Assembly: GCF_036178145.1 (NCBI RefSeq)
Contig: NZ_CP108067.1
Coordinates: 4,340,001-4,404,000, forward strand
Source of the DNA: Streptomyces sp. NBC_00273
GTDB lineage: Bacteria; Actinomycetota; Actinomycetes; Streptomycetales; Streptomycetaceae
Length of the DNA stretch: 64,000 nt
Direction of reading: 5' to 3'
The notes under the pieces were generated by a model. It saw nothing but the letters and a program-made list of their open reading frames with translations. It searched no databases and was not told the origin of the DNA. Made by a program: the position numbers and the translations under genes. This document shows, in pieces, positions 7,626 through 17,958 of this stretch. Positions within the stretch are counted from its first letter, which is position 1; each line of letters opens with the position of its first letter.

Positions 7626-9331
7626 TGCCGGTCTCCCCTGCCTGTGTGGTGGCTCGTCTGGTTGTGGTGCCCGCTGCCGCCCACGCTGAACGCGCTGTGG
7701 CTCACGGACTGGATGTACACCCCGCCCTCCGCGACGGTGACCGCGCGCTGCGCGAACTCCTCCGTGTGCCAGCCCGCTTCGTGCAGGGCCAGGGTCACGC
7801 CGCCGACGATCCGGTCCTGGATGGTCTTCAGGTACCGGTCCAGGTCCATCAGCTGGAACAGGGAGGCGTCCTCCTGCGCCGCCAGCTCGCGTACGGACGC
7901 GGCCGGACCGGCCGGGAGGGCGCCGCCGTGGCCCTCCGTGGCGATCTGCCACGGGCCTCGGCTGCCGCCCGAGAGGGTGGCGAGCGCCTTGGAGAGCGAC
8001 CTCGGGGCGTGCCTCAGCGCCCAGACCGTCTTGGCGAAGGGGTTGTTCCGCAGGTGGCGCCGGGCCACGTCGTCGGCCTCCTGGAACTGGGGCCGTACGG
8101 GCAGCAGTACGTGCGGCGCCACCTCCAGCATCAGCATCCCGCCCTGGGTGTGGACGCGTACGAAGACGGTGATGACGAGGTTCTCGTCCCAGCCGCCGAC
8201 CCGTACCCGCAGGAAGTGGCGGCGGCGCTCGCCGCCTTCCTCCACCGCTGCGGCCCGGTGCGCGTCGAACGCCCGGTCCGAGAGGTCGGGCTCGTGCGCC
8301 ACGGGCAGCCCGGAGGCCGGCAGGAACACGCACTCGTCGACGACCAGTTCCCGCAGCCGGTCCAGTACGGCCTGCTCCGCTTCCGGCGAACCGTGCGGCG
8401 ACGGGACGCGCAGGGCCTCCAGCCGCGGCCGGATCCGGGCCACGATCCGCTCGTTGTCCAGCGGTTCGGGATCGACCCCGTCCGTGCGCGGGCGCAGCTC
8501 GACCGACAGGTGCCAGGGGCGGTAGGCCGCGCCGGCGCCGCAGAACGGATCGTCGACGTCGTAGATGACCAGGCGGCTGTGCTGGGTGCGCAGGATCCGG
8601 TCGCGGATCCTGGCGAACCGGCGGCCGGAGGCGGGGTCGGCGTTCGGGTCGGCGTACTGCGTCCGGCTGAGCGAGGTGCTGATGACGCGGGCGAAGTGGC
8701 CCCGCTGGAGGCCGACGACCAGGGTCAGCAGGGCGAAGACGATCAGGGCGGTCCAGGCGTACCTGCCCGCGATCGCGTAGCCGAGTTGGGGCAGCCCGAA
8801 GAGGACGGTGAACGGCTCCCGCTCGATCCCGCGCAGGATGCCCTCGTAGATCATGAGCGAGTCGTCGACCCCTCCGACGTTCGTTTCGCCCTGGAACGCG
8901 CCCTGCACCACGCCGATGCCGACGCCGATGAGCAGCACGTAGCCGCAGCCGCGCAGCAGGAGTTCGAGGAAGCGGCTACCGCGCGACGTCGCCGCCCGGC
9001 GTCGCGCGATCCGCCCGGCGCCGCTCAGGAAGGCGGCCGGGAGGAGTAAGAAGAGCAGGAGCGGCTGGGCCAGCACGAGCCCGAGGCCCCACACGGCCAG
9101 GACGGCCGAGGCCCAGGCCACTTCGGCGCGGCGGGCCTGGAGCGCGTGGGCGAGGACGCGGGCCGCGTCGAAGCCGTAGGAGGGCGCCACGAAGCGCTCC
9201 TCGTGGACGTAGAGCTCCTCGATCACCCGGTCGCGGTACGCGGCGTCGAGATAGCTGCCGGCACACAACAGTCGGCCCGCTTCGCTGAGCGAAGGGTGCA
9301 CCGGAGTTCTGTCGTCCGCGGTGCTTGTCAC
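7622..9331 (-). CDS. Multi-pass membrane protein ending in an FSVGG motif
   Basis: A 569-aa protein of unknown function. Hydrophobic helices lie near residues 60-95 (VAWASAVLAVWGLGLVLAQP), 110-130 (FLELLLRGCGYVLLIGVGIG) and 170-195 (YAWTALIVFALLTLVVGLQ), followed by a soluble domain of about 370 residues. The last 28 residues contain SHSAFSVGG, then N-x-T-x-H-H, matching the N-terminal motif of the next gene. The start is the GTG at 9331, with a GGGGG ribosome site 6 nt away; the open frame continues upstream into mdh sequence and is not coding there. The stop overlaps the start of the 124-aa gene (GTGA), so translation is likely coupled. Confidence 0.75.
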   Translation of the reverse strand: MTSTADDRTPVHPSLSEAGRLLCAGSYLDAAYRDRVIEELYVHEERFVAPSYGFDAARVLAHALQARRAEVAWASAVLAVWGLGLVLAQPLLLFLLLPAAFLSGAGRIARRRAATSRGSRFLELLLRGCGYVLLIGVGIGVVQGAFQGETNVGGVDDSLMIYEGILRGIEREPFTVLFGLPQLGYAIAGRYAWTALIVFALLTLVVGLQRGHFARVISTSLSRTQYADPNADPASGRRFARIRDRILRTQHSRLVIYDVDDPFCGAGAAYRPWHLSVELRPRTDGVDPEPLDNERIVARIRPRLEALRVPSPHGSPEAEQAVLDRLRELVVDECVFLPASGLPVAHEPDLSDRAFDAHRAAAVEEGGERRRHFLRVRVGGWDENLVITVFVRVHTQGGMLMLEVAPHVLLPVRPQFQEADDVARRHLRNNPFAKTVWALRHAPRSLSKALATLSGGSRGPWQIATEGHGGALPAGPAASVRELAAQEDASLFQLMDLDRYLKTIQDRIVGGVTLALHEAGWHTEEFAQRAVTVAEGGVYIQSVSHSAFSVGGSGHHNQTSHHTGRGDRQ

Positions 9332-9403
9332 CGAATCCCCCTTTCGGTGTGCGGAGGGAAACGATAAGGCGATCATCGGGAGCGCGACAGGCGCGATCAC
9401 GCC

Positions 9404-9434
9404 AAAAGGCCCCGGCGCAATGCGCCAGGGCCCT
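9404..9434 (-). terminator. Terminator downstream of mdh
   Basis: GGCCCCGGCGC and GCGCCAGGGCC form a hairpin with a three-base loop and one C/A mismatch. On the minus strand it is followed by TTTT, a good intrinsic terminator for mdh. Confidence 0.75.
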
Positions 9435-9465
9435 TCGGACATGCGGATCGGGTCGGGTGACCGGA

Positions 9466-10578
<1,113 letters not shown>

Positions 10579-10650
10579 CTAACCCCCGGGACCGTGTGGT
10601 GCACGGCACACGGACCCCGCCGTTCGAAGGTTCGACCGGCCGCCGGACCG

Positions 10651-11280
10651 TTATTCGACCAGGAAGACCTGGCCCGTCCGGTGCCCTTCGATCGACTTGA
10701 CGTAGGCGTTCGCCGCGCGGGCGACGGGCACGGCGTCGAATCCCGCGAAGGTGTCCCCGTACGCGTCGAGGGACTCCTCGAAGACGGTGGGGCTCACGGC
10801 GTTGATCCGCTGGCGGCCGGGCAGTTCGACGGCGGCGGCGCGCACGAAGGCCTCGACGGCGCCGTTGACCAGGGCGGCGACCGATCCGGTGAGCAGGGGC
10901 TCGCGGGCGAGGATTCCGGTGACCAGCGTGAACGAGGCGTGCGCGGGCAGGTGCCGGGCGCCCTGGCGGACCAGCTCGATCTGGCTGACGGCCTTGCCTT
11001 CGAGGCCGCCGCGGATGTCGTCCGTGGTCAGCTCGCCGAGCGGGCGCCACGGCACGCTGCCGGCGGCGCTCGCCACCGCGTCGATCTCACCCACCTGCTG
11101 CGCCACCTGGGCGTACATGGCGCGGATGGACTCCGGGTCGGTGATGTCGACGTGGACGTCGGCGCCCGTGCGGGAGGCGGTGACGACCTGGTGGCCGCGC
11201 TCGCGCAGGGCCTCGTGGACCGCGCGGCCGAGGGTTCCGTGCGCGCCGATCAGTACGACCTTCTTCGTCTTCGCGTTCAT
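10651..11280 (-). CDS. Atypical short-chain dehydrogenase/reductase
   Basis: A 209-aa SDR-fold protein. The cofactor motif GAHGTLG is at residues 13-19 (TGxxxGxG-like), and Asp/Arg positions after strand 2 (SRTGADVHVDI) suggest NAD(P) binding. Where the catalytic YxxxK should be, the sequence reads SVAALVNGAVEAF, so both Tyr and Lys are replaced (to Ala and Asn in my alignment). The ASAAG motif replaces NNAG. It may be a non-classical reductase or a sensor rather than a standard dehydrogenase. It diverges from a LysR regulator that probably controls it. Confidence 0.85.
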   Translation of the reverse strand: MNAKTKKVVLIGAHGTLGRAVHEALRERGHQVVTASRTGADVHVDITDPESIRAMYAQVAQQVGEIDAVASAAGSVPWRPLGELTTDDIRGGLEGKAVSQIELVRQGARHLPAHASFTLVTGILAREPLLTGSVAALVNGAVEAFVRAAAVELPGRQRINAVSPTVFEESLDAYGDTFAGFDAVPVARAANAYVKSIEGHRTGQVFLVE

Positions 11281-11351
11281 GGCACGAGCATCGACGGGAC
11301 CCGACCATTAAGTCCAGCTACCTCAGCTACAGCCATCGTTAAGCTGAACTC

Positions 11352-12233
11352 ATGCTTGATGTGAAGCGCATGGTCATCCTGCGGGACCTGGCGGAGCACA
11401 CCCGGGTGACCGCCGTCGCCGACCTGCACGGAGTGACCCCCTCCGCCGTCTCCCAGCAGCTGCGCGCCCTGGAGGCCGAGGCCGGGGCCGCCCTGGTCGA
11501 GCGGGACGGGCGCGGGCTGCGCCTCACCCCCGCCGGCGCGGCACTGGCCGCCGCGTGCGAACCGGTGCTCGCCGCCCTGGAGCGGGCCGAAGGGGCCGTA
11601 CGCGCCCTCGACGCCGAGTTGAGCGGGGAGCTGGCCATCGGCTGCGCCCCCAGCGCCCTGGCCACGGTGGCCGCCCCGCTCGTCGCCGAACTCGCCGTAC
11701 GCCACCCCCGGCTGCGCCCGCGCATCGTGCAGGCCGACCCCGAGGAGGCCGTGCCGCAGCTGCGGCAGCGCCGCCTGGACCTGGCGGTGACCTACGCCTA
11801 CCCGCTGCTCGGGGCCCCGCCCGCGGCCGGGACCACCGCGGTGCCGCTCTTCGACGACCCGCTGTGCCTGGCACTGCCGCGGGCCCTGCTCCCCGCCTAC
11901 GAGCGGGACGGGCTCGCCGCCCTGCGGGAGAGCGCCTGGGTCTCGGCCCCGGCCCCGAGCAGCTGCCGCGAGATGCTGCTCCACGCCTGCCGGAACGCCG
12001 GATTCACCCCGCGCATCGCGCACGAGTGCGCGGACCTGCGGTCCGGGCTCTGGCTCGTCGCCACCGGGCAGGCCGTGTCTATCCTGCCGAAGCTGCTGTG
12101 CGACGCCCCGCCGCCCGGCGCCGCCGTACGGGAGCTGCCGGGCCCGGGGCGGACGCTGGACGTCCTGGTCCGGGCGGGCACGGAGACCCAACCGGCCGTC
12201 GCGGCCACCCTGGCCGCGCTCACCGGACGGTGA
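11352..12233 (+). CDS. LysR-family transcriptional regulator
   Basis: A 293-aa LysR-type regulator. An N-terminal winged helix (MVILRDLAEHTRVTAVADLHGVTP...SQQLRALEAEAG, residues 6-50) is followed by a substrate-binding domain from about 88. It has the usual length and divergent placement next to the SDR gene, 71 bp away. The intergenic DNA contains TTAAG twice and AGCTACCTCAGCT, plausible LysR contacts. TAAGCT lies 6 nt before the ATG with no ribosome site, suggesting a leaderless mRNA. Its last 14 bp overlap the 3' end of the convergent DUF3017 gene. The inducer is unknown. Confidence 0.92.
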   Translation: MLDVKRMVILRDLAEHTRVTAVADLHGVTPSAVSQQLRALEAEAGAALVERDGRGLRLTPAGAALAAACEPVLAALERAEGAVRALDAELSGELAIGCAPSALATVAAPLVAELAVRHPRLRPRIVQADPEEAVPQLRQRRLDLAVTYAYPLLGAPPAAGTTAVPLFDDPLCLALPRALLPAYERDGLAALRESAWVSAPAPSSCREMLLHACRNAGFTPRIAHECADLRSGLWLVATGQAVSILPKLLCDAPPPGAAVRELPGPGRTLDVLVRAGTETQPAVAATLAALTGR

Positions 12234-12786
12234 AGCGGACCGCACTCTCCATGAACGGGATCGGCAGCCACGGCTTGGGCGCCGCCATCACCAGCGCGAG
12301 CAACGTGATCGCCACGCCCAGCAGCCCGTAGGTGATCATGTCCGTGAAGCGGGAGCGCACCGCGAGCATCCCCACCGAGGGCAACACGCGCCGCATCACC
12401 GAGGCCGCGATCAGGGCCAAGCCGATGGCCAGGCAGCCGACCCGCGGGTGACCGAAGGCCGTGGCCAGCAGCCCGACCGCGGTCGCGGTGAGCACGCTGA
12501 GCATCGGCCACTGGCGGGCCGGCGTGGACACGGCCCCGGGAACGGCACGGCCGCTGCCCTCGGGGCGCGCGGTGTCCCGGGTGATGGAGGGGAAACGGCG
12601 GGACCTGACCGGCGCCTCGGCCCCGGCCTGGGCCGCCCCGGCCTGGGCGGCCCCGGCCTGGGCGGGACCGGCCTGGGCGGGACCGGCCGCGACGGGCGTC
12701 GCGGACGCGACCGGAGCGACGGGGGTGCCGTTCGCCCGGGCCGCGCCGCCGCCCGTCGCGTTCTCCGCGTCCGATTCAGCCTGCAC
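12220..12786 (-). CDS. DUF3017 membrane protein
   Basis: A 188-aa protein with a long Ala/Gly/Pro-rich N-terminal segment (tandem AQAG units) and three C-terminal hydrophobic helices ([54 protein letters not shown]). This is the DUF3017 arrangement normally found directly after folD in Streptomyces. I chose the GTG at 12786, which overlaps the folD stop by 11 bp and has GCGGAG upstream. An in-frame ATG at 12816 has no ribosome site. The gene is translationally linked to folD, but its function is unknown. Confidence 0.8.
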   Translation of the reverse strand: MQAESDAENATGGGAARANGTPVAPVASATPVAAGPAQAGPAQAGAAQAGAAQAGAEAPVRSRRFPSITRDTARPEGSGRAVPGAVSTPARQWPMLSVLTATAVGLLATAFGHPRVGCLAIGLALIAASVMRRVLPSVGMLAVRSRFTDMITYGLLGVAITLLALVMAAPKPWLPIPFMESAVRFTVR

Positions 12787-13636
12787 TGGTGGTCCGCTCC
12801 GCCGCCTCGACGACATTGACGAGCAGCTGGGCCCGGGTCATCGGACCGACCCCGCCCGGGTTCGGCGAGATCCACGCGGCCACCTCGGCCACGCCGGGGT
12901 GCACGTCACCGACGATCTTCCCTTCCCCGTCGCGGCTCACGCCCACGTCGAGCACGGCCGCGCCCGGCTTCACGTCCTCCGGCTTGACCAGGTGCGGGAC
13001 ACCGGCCGCCGCGACGATGATGTCCGCCTGGCGCAGCTGCGCGGAGAGGTCCCGCGTACCGGTGTGGCAGAGCGTCACGGTGGCGTTCTCGGACTTGCGG
13101 GTCAGCAGCAGGCCGATGGAGCGACCGACGGTGATCCCGCGGCCGAGGACGACGACGTGCGCGCCGTTGATGCCGACGCCGTGGTGGCGCAGCAGTTCGA
13201 CGATCCCGTACGGGGTGCAGGGCAGCGGTCCCGGCTCGTTCAGCACCAGCCGGCCGAGCGACATGGGGTGCAGGCCGTCGGCGTCCTTCAGCGGATCCAT
13301 CAGCTCCAGGACCCGGTTGGTGTCGATGCCCTTGGGGAGAGGGAGTTGGACGATGTAGCCGGTGCACTCCGGGTTGGCGTTGAGCTCCCGGACGACCGCC
13401 TCGATGTCCTCCTGGGAGGCCGTCCCGGGCAGTTCGCGCTGGATGGAGGCGATGCCGACCTCGGCACAGTCCTTGTGCTTGCCGTTCACGTACCAGCGGC
13501 TGCCCGGATCGTCACCGACCAGGAGGGTGCCGAGGCCGGGGGTGATGCCCCGGGCCTTCAGGGCCGCCACACGGGCGGTCAGTTCGGACTTGATCGCTGC
13601 GGCGGTGGCCTTGCCATCGAGAATCTGGGCGGTCAT
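12776..13636 (-). CDS. folD: Methylene-THF dehydrogenase/cyclohydrolase
   Basis: A 286-aa bifunctional enzyme converting methylene-THF via methenyl-THF to formyl-THF, the C1 donor used by PurN and PurH encoded nearby. Catalytic YVNGK (Tyr49, Lys53), the PLP-like loop QLPLPKGID and the NADP-binding [14 protein letters not shown] are intact. The C-terminal [10 protein letters not shown] signature is complete. GGAGG precedes the ATG. I looked for a pfl riboswitch here and did not find a complete one. It forms an operon with the DUF3017 gene. Confidence 0.97.
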   Translation of the reverse strand: MTAQILDGKATAAAIKSELTARVAALKARGITPGLGTLLVGDDPGSRWYVNGKHKDCAEVGIASIQRELPGTASQEDIEAVVRELNANPECTGYIVQLPLPKGIDTNRVLELMDPLKDADGLHPMSLGRLVLNEPGPLPCTPYGIVELLRHHGVGINGAHVVVLGRGITVGRSIGLLLTRKSENATVTLCHTGTRDLSAQLRQADIIVAAAGVPHLVKPEDVKPGAAVLDVGVSRDGEGKIVGDVHPGVAEVAAWISPNPGGVGPMTRAQLLVNVVEAAERTTSAG

Positions 13637-13884
13637 GACCCCATCCTCCCGGATGAGGTGGCCCCGGTTCCAGTCAAGGCACTCGCAGGGGCTCAGCGTT
13701 CATTGCACTTGCACAACAAGTCACCGGTCGCACCCTAACCAACTGGACAAGCCCGGGCCCGTCGGACCACGATGAATCGACTGATGTGCCGCGGGCAGTG
13801 CCGGGGGGGGCGGGACCGCACCGTGCAGGATTCCTCCGCGCTCATGCCGTGCGTCCCCGCACTTCCACGGAGGAACACCCCAAC

Positions 13885-14550
13885 ATGAGCTTCGGCGAAC
13901 CGCACAATCCGTACGGACAGCAGCAGCAGCCGCAGGGCCAGCCCGGCTACGGCTACCCCCAGCAGGCACCCCAGGGCGTCCCGCCGCAGGGTGGCTACGC
14001 CTACCCGCAGCAGGCCCCGCAGGCCTACCCGGGCGGTCCCGGCGGTTACCCGGGCGGATACCCGGGTGCGCACATGGAGATGCCCGGCGGCGCGAAGGCG
14101 GCCCGCGTCATCCTCTTCATCGTGGGCGCACTGCAGGTGCTGGGCGGCCTGTTCTTCATCATCGGTGGTGCCGTGTTCGCCGCGGCGCTCTCGGGATCCA
14201 GCTCCTCCAGCTCCTCTGCGCAGGACGCGGGGGCCATCGCCGGCACCGTGGGCGTCGTCCTCGGCATCTTCTTCATCGGCCTGTCCCTGTGGCCCATCCT
14301 GACCGCGGCCAAGATGGCCAAGGGTCGGGGCGGCGTCCGCGTCTCCGGCATCATCTTCGGATCGCTGCAGGCCCTCTTCGCCGTTCTCGGCACCCTCGGG
14401 AACCTGGTCGCGCTCGGCGCCGACGACAGCACCCCGGCCGGCTTGGGCGTGGTCGCCGTACTGCCGTCCCTGGTCTCCCTCGCGCTCGGCCTCACCATCG
14501 TCATCGGCCTCGCCAAGGCCGGGGACTACTTCCGCCGTCCGCAGTACTGA
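13885..14550 (+). CDS. Membrane protein with Gln/Pro/Gly/Tyr-rich N-terminus
   Basis: A 221-aa protein. Residues 1-65 are low-complexity repeats of YPQQAP and YPGG. Four hydrophobic helices follow (VILFIVGALQVLGGLFFIIGG, AGTVGVVLGIFFIGLSLWPIL, VSGIIFGSLQALFAVLGTLG, VAVLPSLVSLALGLTIVIGLA). This matches the common actinobacterial tail-plus-four-helix membrane proteins of unknown function. The ATG at 13885 has GGAGG 8 nt upstream; the longer reading frame from 13786 lacks this. The gene ends in front of a strong bidirectional hairpin shared with purH. Confidence 0.8.
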   Translation: MSFGEPHNPYGQQQQPQGQPGYGYPQQAPQGVPPQGGYAYPQQAPQAYPGGPGGYPGGYPGAHMEMPGGAKAARVILFIVGALQVLGGLFFIIGGAVFAAALSGSSSSSSSAQDAGAIAGTVGVVLGIFFIGLSLWPILTAAKMAKGRGGVRVSGIIFGSLQALFAVLGTLGNLVALGADDSTPAGLGVVAVLPSLVSLALGLTIVIGLAKAGDYFRRPQY

Positions 14551-14563
14551 CCCCGTCGTACGC

Positions 14564-14612
14564 ACACGGCGAAGGCCGCGTCCCGCAGTGCGGGGCGCGG
14601 CCTTCGCCGTGT
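14564..14612. terminator. Bidirectional terminator between membrane gene and purH
   Basis: Perfect 17-bp arms (ACACGGCGAAGGCCGCG and its complement) enclose an inner CCCGC/GCGGG stem with a three-base loop. It lies between convergent gene ends at 14550 and 14629 and can serve both. Confidence 0.85.
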
Positions 14613-14628
14613 GTCGGGCGTGCCGGAC

Positions 14629-16233
14629 TCAGTGGAAGAAGTGCCGGGTCCCGGTGAAGTACATGGTCACGCCGGCCTTCTGCGCGGCCTCGACGACCTG
14701 CTCGTCACGGACCGAACCGCCCGGCTGGACCACGGCCTTGATGCCCGCGGCCGTCAGGATCTCCAGCCCGTCCGGGAACGGGAAGAAGGCGTCGGACGCG
14801 GCGTACGAGCCCTGCGCGCGCTCGGCGCCGGCCCGCTCCACGGCGAGCTTCGCCGAGTCGACGCGGTTGACCTGGCCCATGCCGACGCCGACCGAGGCGC
14901 CGTCCTTGGCGAGCAGGATCGCGTTGGACTTGACGGCCCGGCAGGCCTTCCAGGCGAAGGCCAGCTCGGCGAGTTCCGCCGGGGACAGGGCGTCGCCGGT
15001 GGCCAGGGTCCAGTTGGCCGGGTCGTCGCCCTCGGCCTGGAAGAGGTCGCTCTGCTGGAGCAGCGCACCGCCGGAGATGGGCTTGAGGTCGCCCGGCTGG
15101 TGCGGGGTGCCGTCCACCTTCAGGACGCGGATGTTCTTCTTCTTGGCCAGGATCTCGACCGCGCCGTCCTCGTAGGCGGGGGCGGCGATGACCTCGGTGA
15201 AGATCTCCGCGACCTGCTCGGCGAGCTCGACGGTCACCGGGCGGTTGACGGCGATGACGCCGCCGAAGGCCGACAGCGGGTCACAGGCGTGCGCCTTGCG
15301 GTGGGCCGCGGCGACATCCGTGTCGACCGCGATGCCGCACGGGTTGGCGTGCTTGATGATCGCGACGCAGGGCTCGTCGTGGTCGTAGGCGGCGCGGCGC
15401 GCGGCCTCGGTGTCCACGTAGTTGTTGAAGGACATCTCCTTGCCGTGCAGCTGCTCGGCGTTGGCGAGTCCGCCCGGCTGTCCGTCCGTGTAGAGGGCGG
15501 CGGCCTGGTGCGGGTTCTCGCCGTAGCGCAGGGTCGACTTGCGCTCCCAGGCGCCGGCCAGGAACTCGGGCAGCGCCGCGGTGTCGCCCTCGGGGGCCTC
15601 CGGGGCGTACGCGTTCGTGAACCAGGAGGCCACGGCCACGTCGTAGGCGGCGGTGTGCTGGAAGGCCTCCGCCGCGAGCCGCTTGCGGGCGGTGAGGTCG
15701 AAGCCGCCGCCCTGGGCCGCAGCGATGACGTCGGCGTAGCGGGCCGGGCTGGTGACGACCGCTACCGAGGGGTGGTTCTTGGCGGCGGCGCGGACCATCG
15801 ACGGGCCGCCGATGTCGATCTGCTCCACGCACTCGTCGGGCGTGGCGCCCGACTGGACGGTCGCCAGGAACGGGTAGAGGTTGACGACCACCAGGTCGAA
15901 GGGCTCGACGCCCAGCTCGGCGAGCTGGTTGCGGTGGTCCTCCAGGCGCAGGTCGGCGAGGATGCCGGCGTGCACGCGCGGGTGCAGGGTCTTGACCCGG
16001 CCGTCCAGGCACTCGGGGAAGCCGGTCAGCTCCTCCACCTTGGTGACGGGCACCCCGGCGGCGGCGATCTTCGAGGCGGTGGAGCCGGTGGAGACGAGCG
16101 CGACGCCCGCCCCGTGCAGCCCGAGGGCCAGCTCTTCCAGTCCCGTCTTGTCGTAGACGCTGATGAGCGCACGACGGATCGGCCGCTGGGTCGTGGTCGG
16201 GTCGTTGCTCGCTGCGGTGTCTGCGGCGGTCAC
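14629..16233 (-). CDS. purH: Bifunctional AICAR transformylase/IMP cyclohydrolase
   Basis: A 534-aa enzyme for the last two steps of IMP synthesis. The N-terminal MGS-like cyclohydrolase domain carries [13 protein letters not shown] and the [12 protein letters not shown] loop (about 85-95). The C-terminal AICAR transformylase has [11 protein letters not shown] and the KHANPCGIA histidine segment. It uses formyl-THF produced by FolD. The GTG start overlaps the purN stop as GTGA, so purN-purH is a coupled operon. Its substrate ZMP (AICAR) is a ligand of the ZTP riboswitch class seen upstream of glyA. Confidence 0.97.
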   Translation of the reverse strand: MTAADTAASNDPTTTQRPIRRALISVYDKTGLEELALGLHGAGVALVSTGSTASKIAAAGVPVTKVEELTGFPECLDGRVKTLHPRVHAGILADLRLEDHRNQLAELGVEPFDLVVVNLYPFLATVQSGATPDECVEQIDIGGPSMVRAAAKNHPSVAVVTSPARYADVIAAAQGGGFDLTARKRLAAEAFQHTAAYDVAVASWFTNAYAPEAPEGDTAALPEFLAGAWERKSTLRYGENPHQAAALYTDGQPGGLANAEQLHGKEMSFNNYVDTEAARRAAYDHDEPCVAIIKHANPCGIAVDTDVAAAHRKAHACDPLSAFGGVIAVNRPVTVELAEQVAEIFTEVIAAPAYEDGAVEILAKKKNIRVLKVDGTPHQPGDLKPISGGALLQQSDLFQAEGDDPANWTLATGDALSPAELAELAFAWKACRAVKSNAILLAKDGASVGVGMGQVNRVDSAKLAVERAGAERAQGSYAASDAFFPFPDGLEILTAAGIKAVVQPGGSVRDEQVVEAAQKAGVTMYFTGTRHFFH

Positions 16234-16853
16234 TGGATTGTTACCTTTCGTCCCTCAATGCGGTAGCCGTGCCGGGCCAGGCGCCCCACGACATCGACGA
16301 GCAACTGGCGCTCGACTTCCTTGATGCGCTCATGGAGAGCGGCTTCGTCGTCCTCGTCCCGGACCTCGACCACACCCTGGGCGATGATCGGACCGGTGTC
16401 CACGCCGCTGTCCACGAAGTGGACCGTGCAGCCGGTGACCTTCGCGCCGTAGGCGAGGGCGTCCCGTACGCCGTGCGCGCCCGGGAAGGCGGGGAGGAGG
16501 GCGGGGTGGGTGTTGATGAACCGGCCGCCGAAGCGGTCGATGAACACCTTGCCCACGATCTTCATGAATCCGGCGGACACGACGAGGTCCGGCGCGTACG
16601 CGTCGGTCGCCTCGGTGAGGGCGACGTCCCACTCCGCGCGGCTGCCGTAGCCCTTGACCGGGCAGACGAAGGTGGGGATCCCCGCCTTCTCCGCCCGCTC
16701 CAGGCCGGCGATGTTCTCGCGGTCGGCTCCCACGGCGACGACTTCGGCACCGAAGCCCTCGGATCCGCCGGGATGGGCGTCGATGGCATCGAGCAGGGCC
16801 TGGAGGTTGGTGCCGGAACCGGAGACCAGCAGGACCAGGCGGGAGGCGGCCAT
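16230..16853 (-). CDS. purN: Phosphoribosylglycinamide formyltransferase
   Basis: A 207-aa GAR transformylase. It starts [17 protein letters not shown] and carries the catalytic [16 protein letters not shown] (Asn/His) and the [15 protein letters not shown] (Asp) motifs. The start is the ATG at 16853 after AAAGGG; the open frame upstream runs through the intergenic region without coding character. It forms an operon with purH through a GTGA overlap. The upstream 243-bp divergent region carries two TACCGGTA palindromes that may be operators. Confidence 0.97.
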   Translation of the reverse strand: MAASRLVLLVSGSGTNLQALLDAIDAHPGGSEGFGAEVVAVGADRENIAGLERAEKAGIPTFVCPVKGYGSRAEWDVALTEATDAYAPDLVVSAGFMKIVGKVFIDRFGGRFINTHPALLPAFPGAHGVRDALAYGAKVTGCTVHFVDSGVDTGPIIAQGVVEVRDEDDEAALHERIKEVERQLLVDVVGRLARHGYRIEGRKVTIQ

Positions 16854-16897
16854 GGGAGGCCCTTTCTCGCGGGATTGCGGTGTTCGTCTTGTGTGGT

Positions 16898-16970
16898 CAT
16901 ACGAAACTTCGGGGTACCGGTATATGGGGAACCATACGAAGCCACCGACCGCCTGCAACGATACCGGTAC
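16898..16970. promoter_or_regulatory. Twin TACCGGTA palindromes and CATACGAA repeats upstream of purN
   Basis: GTACCGGTAT (16914-16923) and ATACCGGTAC (16961-16970) are perfect inverted copies of each other, and each contains the 8-bp palindrome TACCGGTA. Centres are 47 bp apart. CATACGAA occurs directly repeated at 16898-16905 and 16933-16940. They lie between the purN start and the divergent gene at 17097. A DNA-binding regulator contacting both is plausible; its identity is unknown. Confidence 0.55.
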
Positions 16971-17096
16971 ACCGGACAGCCCCCGAGGGACGGGGGGACG
17001 GCCGGGCGGTAGCGTCTGGCGTACGAGCCGCAAACTGGCCTCACCTCGCCACGACGTCCCCGCGACGTCCATGACACAGGGGAAGAAACACACCCG

Positions 17097-17681
17097 ATGC
17101 CGGACCGCCGTCAGCCCGACTCCCCCACCGACGACAACCCCTTCGCGGCTCCGCCGGAAGGCCGGCCCGACCAGCCGTGGCAGCCGCGCAACGGCGGTGG
17201 CGGCGGGAACGGCGACGGCCAGAAGGACTCGGACGGCCAGCGGGGTCCGACGCGCTGGGACCCGACGGACCCGATCCAGCGCCGTGCGCGCTACGCGCTG
17301 CTGGCCGGCATGTGGGGCGTCTTCTTCGGGATCTTCGGGATCCCGTCGGTCGGGCTGCTGCTCGGGGCGCTCGCCATCTACTGGGGCATCAGCGCGCTGC
17401 GCGGCAAGCCCGCACCGGCGACCGCCGAGGGCGCCCCGGCGGCACCGGCCGGCCTGGACGCCCTGGGCCCCGCGGCCCGCCCCCAGCGCACCGCGGCGGT
17501 GAGCGGCCTGGTCACGGCCTCGCTGGCGATCCTGCTGGCGTTCAGCTCGTACGCGTTGCAGCTCGCCTACAAGGACTTCTACGTCTGCCGCGACGACGCC
17601 CTCACCCAGTCGGCGGAACTCCAGTGCAACACCCTCCTCCCGGACAACCTGGTGGGCGACGTCCTGAAGGTCCGCCAGTAG
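17097..17681 (+). CDS. Two-to-three helix membrane protein next to purN
   Basis: A 194-aa protein of unknown function. A polar, Gly/Asn/Asp-rich N-terminus (DRRQPDSPTDDNPFAAPPEG) precedes helices YALLAGMWGVFFGIFGIPSVGLLLGALAIYW (about 65-100) and VSGLVTASLAILLAFSSYALQLA (about 140-162). A short external tail has two Cys (YVCRDD, LQCNTLL) that could form a disulfide. AGGGGAAG lies 12 nt before the ATG. It diverges from purN and faces PerM, a position conserved in actinobacteria as far as I recall. Confidence 0.8.
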   Translation: MPDRRQPDSPTDDNPFAAPPEGRPDQPWQPRNGGGGGNGDGQKDSDGQRGPTRWDPTDPIQRRARYALLAGMWGVFFGIFGIPSVGLLLGALAIYWGISALRGKPAPATAEGAPAAPAGLDALGPAARPQRTAAVSGLVTASLAILLAFSSYALQLAYKDFYVCRDDALTQSAELQCNTLLPDNLVGDVLKVRQ

Positions 17682-17749
17682 GCCCCCTCCCCGACCCCGT
17701 TGGCCCAGCCCAACCCAGCCGGCGCTCAAGGCACCCTTCCAGCCTCACT

Positions 17750-17955
17750 GGCCCACCCCCGCCCCGCCTCACCCCCGAACCCCGCCTCAACCTCCGAACC
17801 CCGCCTCACCTCCGAGCCCCGCCTCAACCTCCAGCCCCGCCGGCGATTGAGGCGCCCTCTCAGCCCCGCCGGCGATTGAGGCGCCCTCTCAGCCCCGCCG
17901 GCGATTGAGGCGCGGGGTCCGGGGCGGAGCCCCAGCGGCGGCGCCGCACCCGAAC
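17750..17955. repeat. Dispersed repeat with 29-bp tandem units
   Basis: Three units of a 29-bp repeat starting CAGCCCCGCCGGCGATTG begin at 17832, 17861 and 17890. Degenerate CCCCGCCTCA(AC)CT relatives precede them from about 17750. The block ends in GCGCGGGGTCCGGGGCGGAG, the same tail as at 24.6 kb. It fills the space between convergent genes ending at 17681 and 17959. There are no unique spacers, so it is not a CRISPR array; a terminator role is likely. Confidence 0.85.
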
Positions 17956-17958
17956 GGC

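Noticed and set aside
10591..10630. Possible small RNA or regulatory hairpin CCGTGTG/CACACGG downstream of the SDR gene
   Set aside because: It is more simply the 3' terminator of the SDR transcript; nothing indicates an independent RNA.
13637..13690. Possible second pfl/ZTP riboswitch upstream of folD (GACTGG and CGGGAGG on the minus strand)
   Set aside because: P1 does not close, and the diagnostic CCGCCTGGGC segment is missing; GGGAGG is better explained as the folD ribosome site.
16854..17729. Longer purN start (open frame to 17729)
   Set aside because: The extension crosses the operator-like region and the antisense of the 17097 gene; the ATG at 16853 has a ribosome site and gives the family length.
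17832..17918. CRISPR-like array with 29-bp period
   Set aside because: The repeats are directly abutting without spacers and match the dispersed intergenic element; no cas genes are present.
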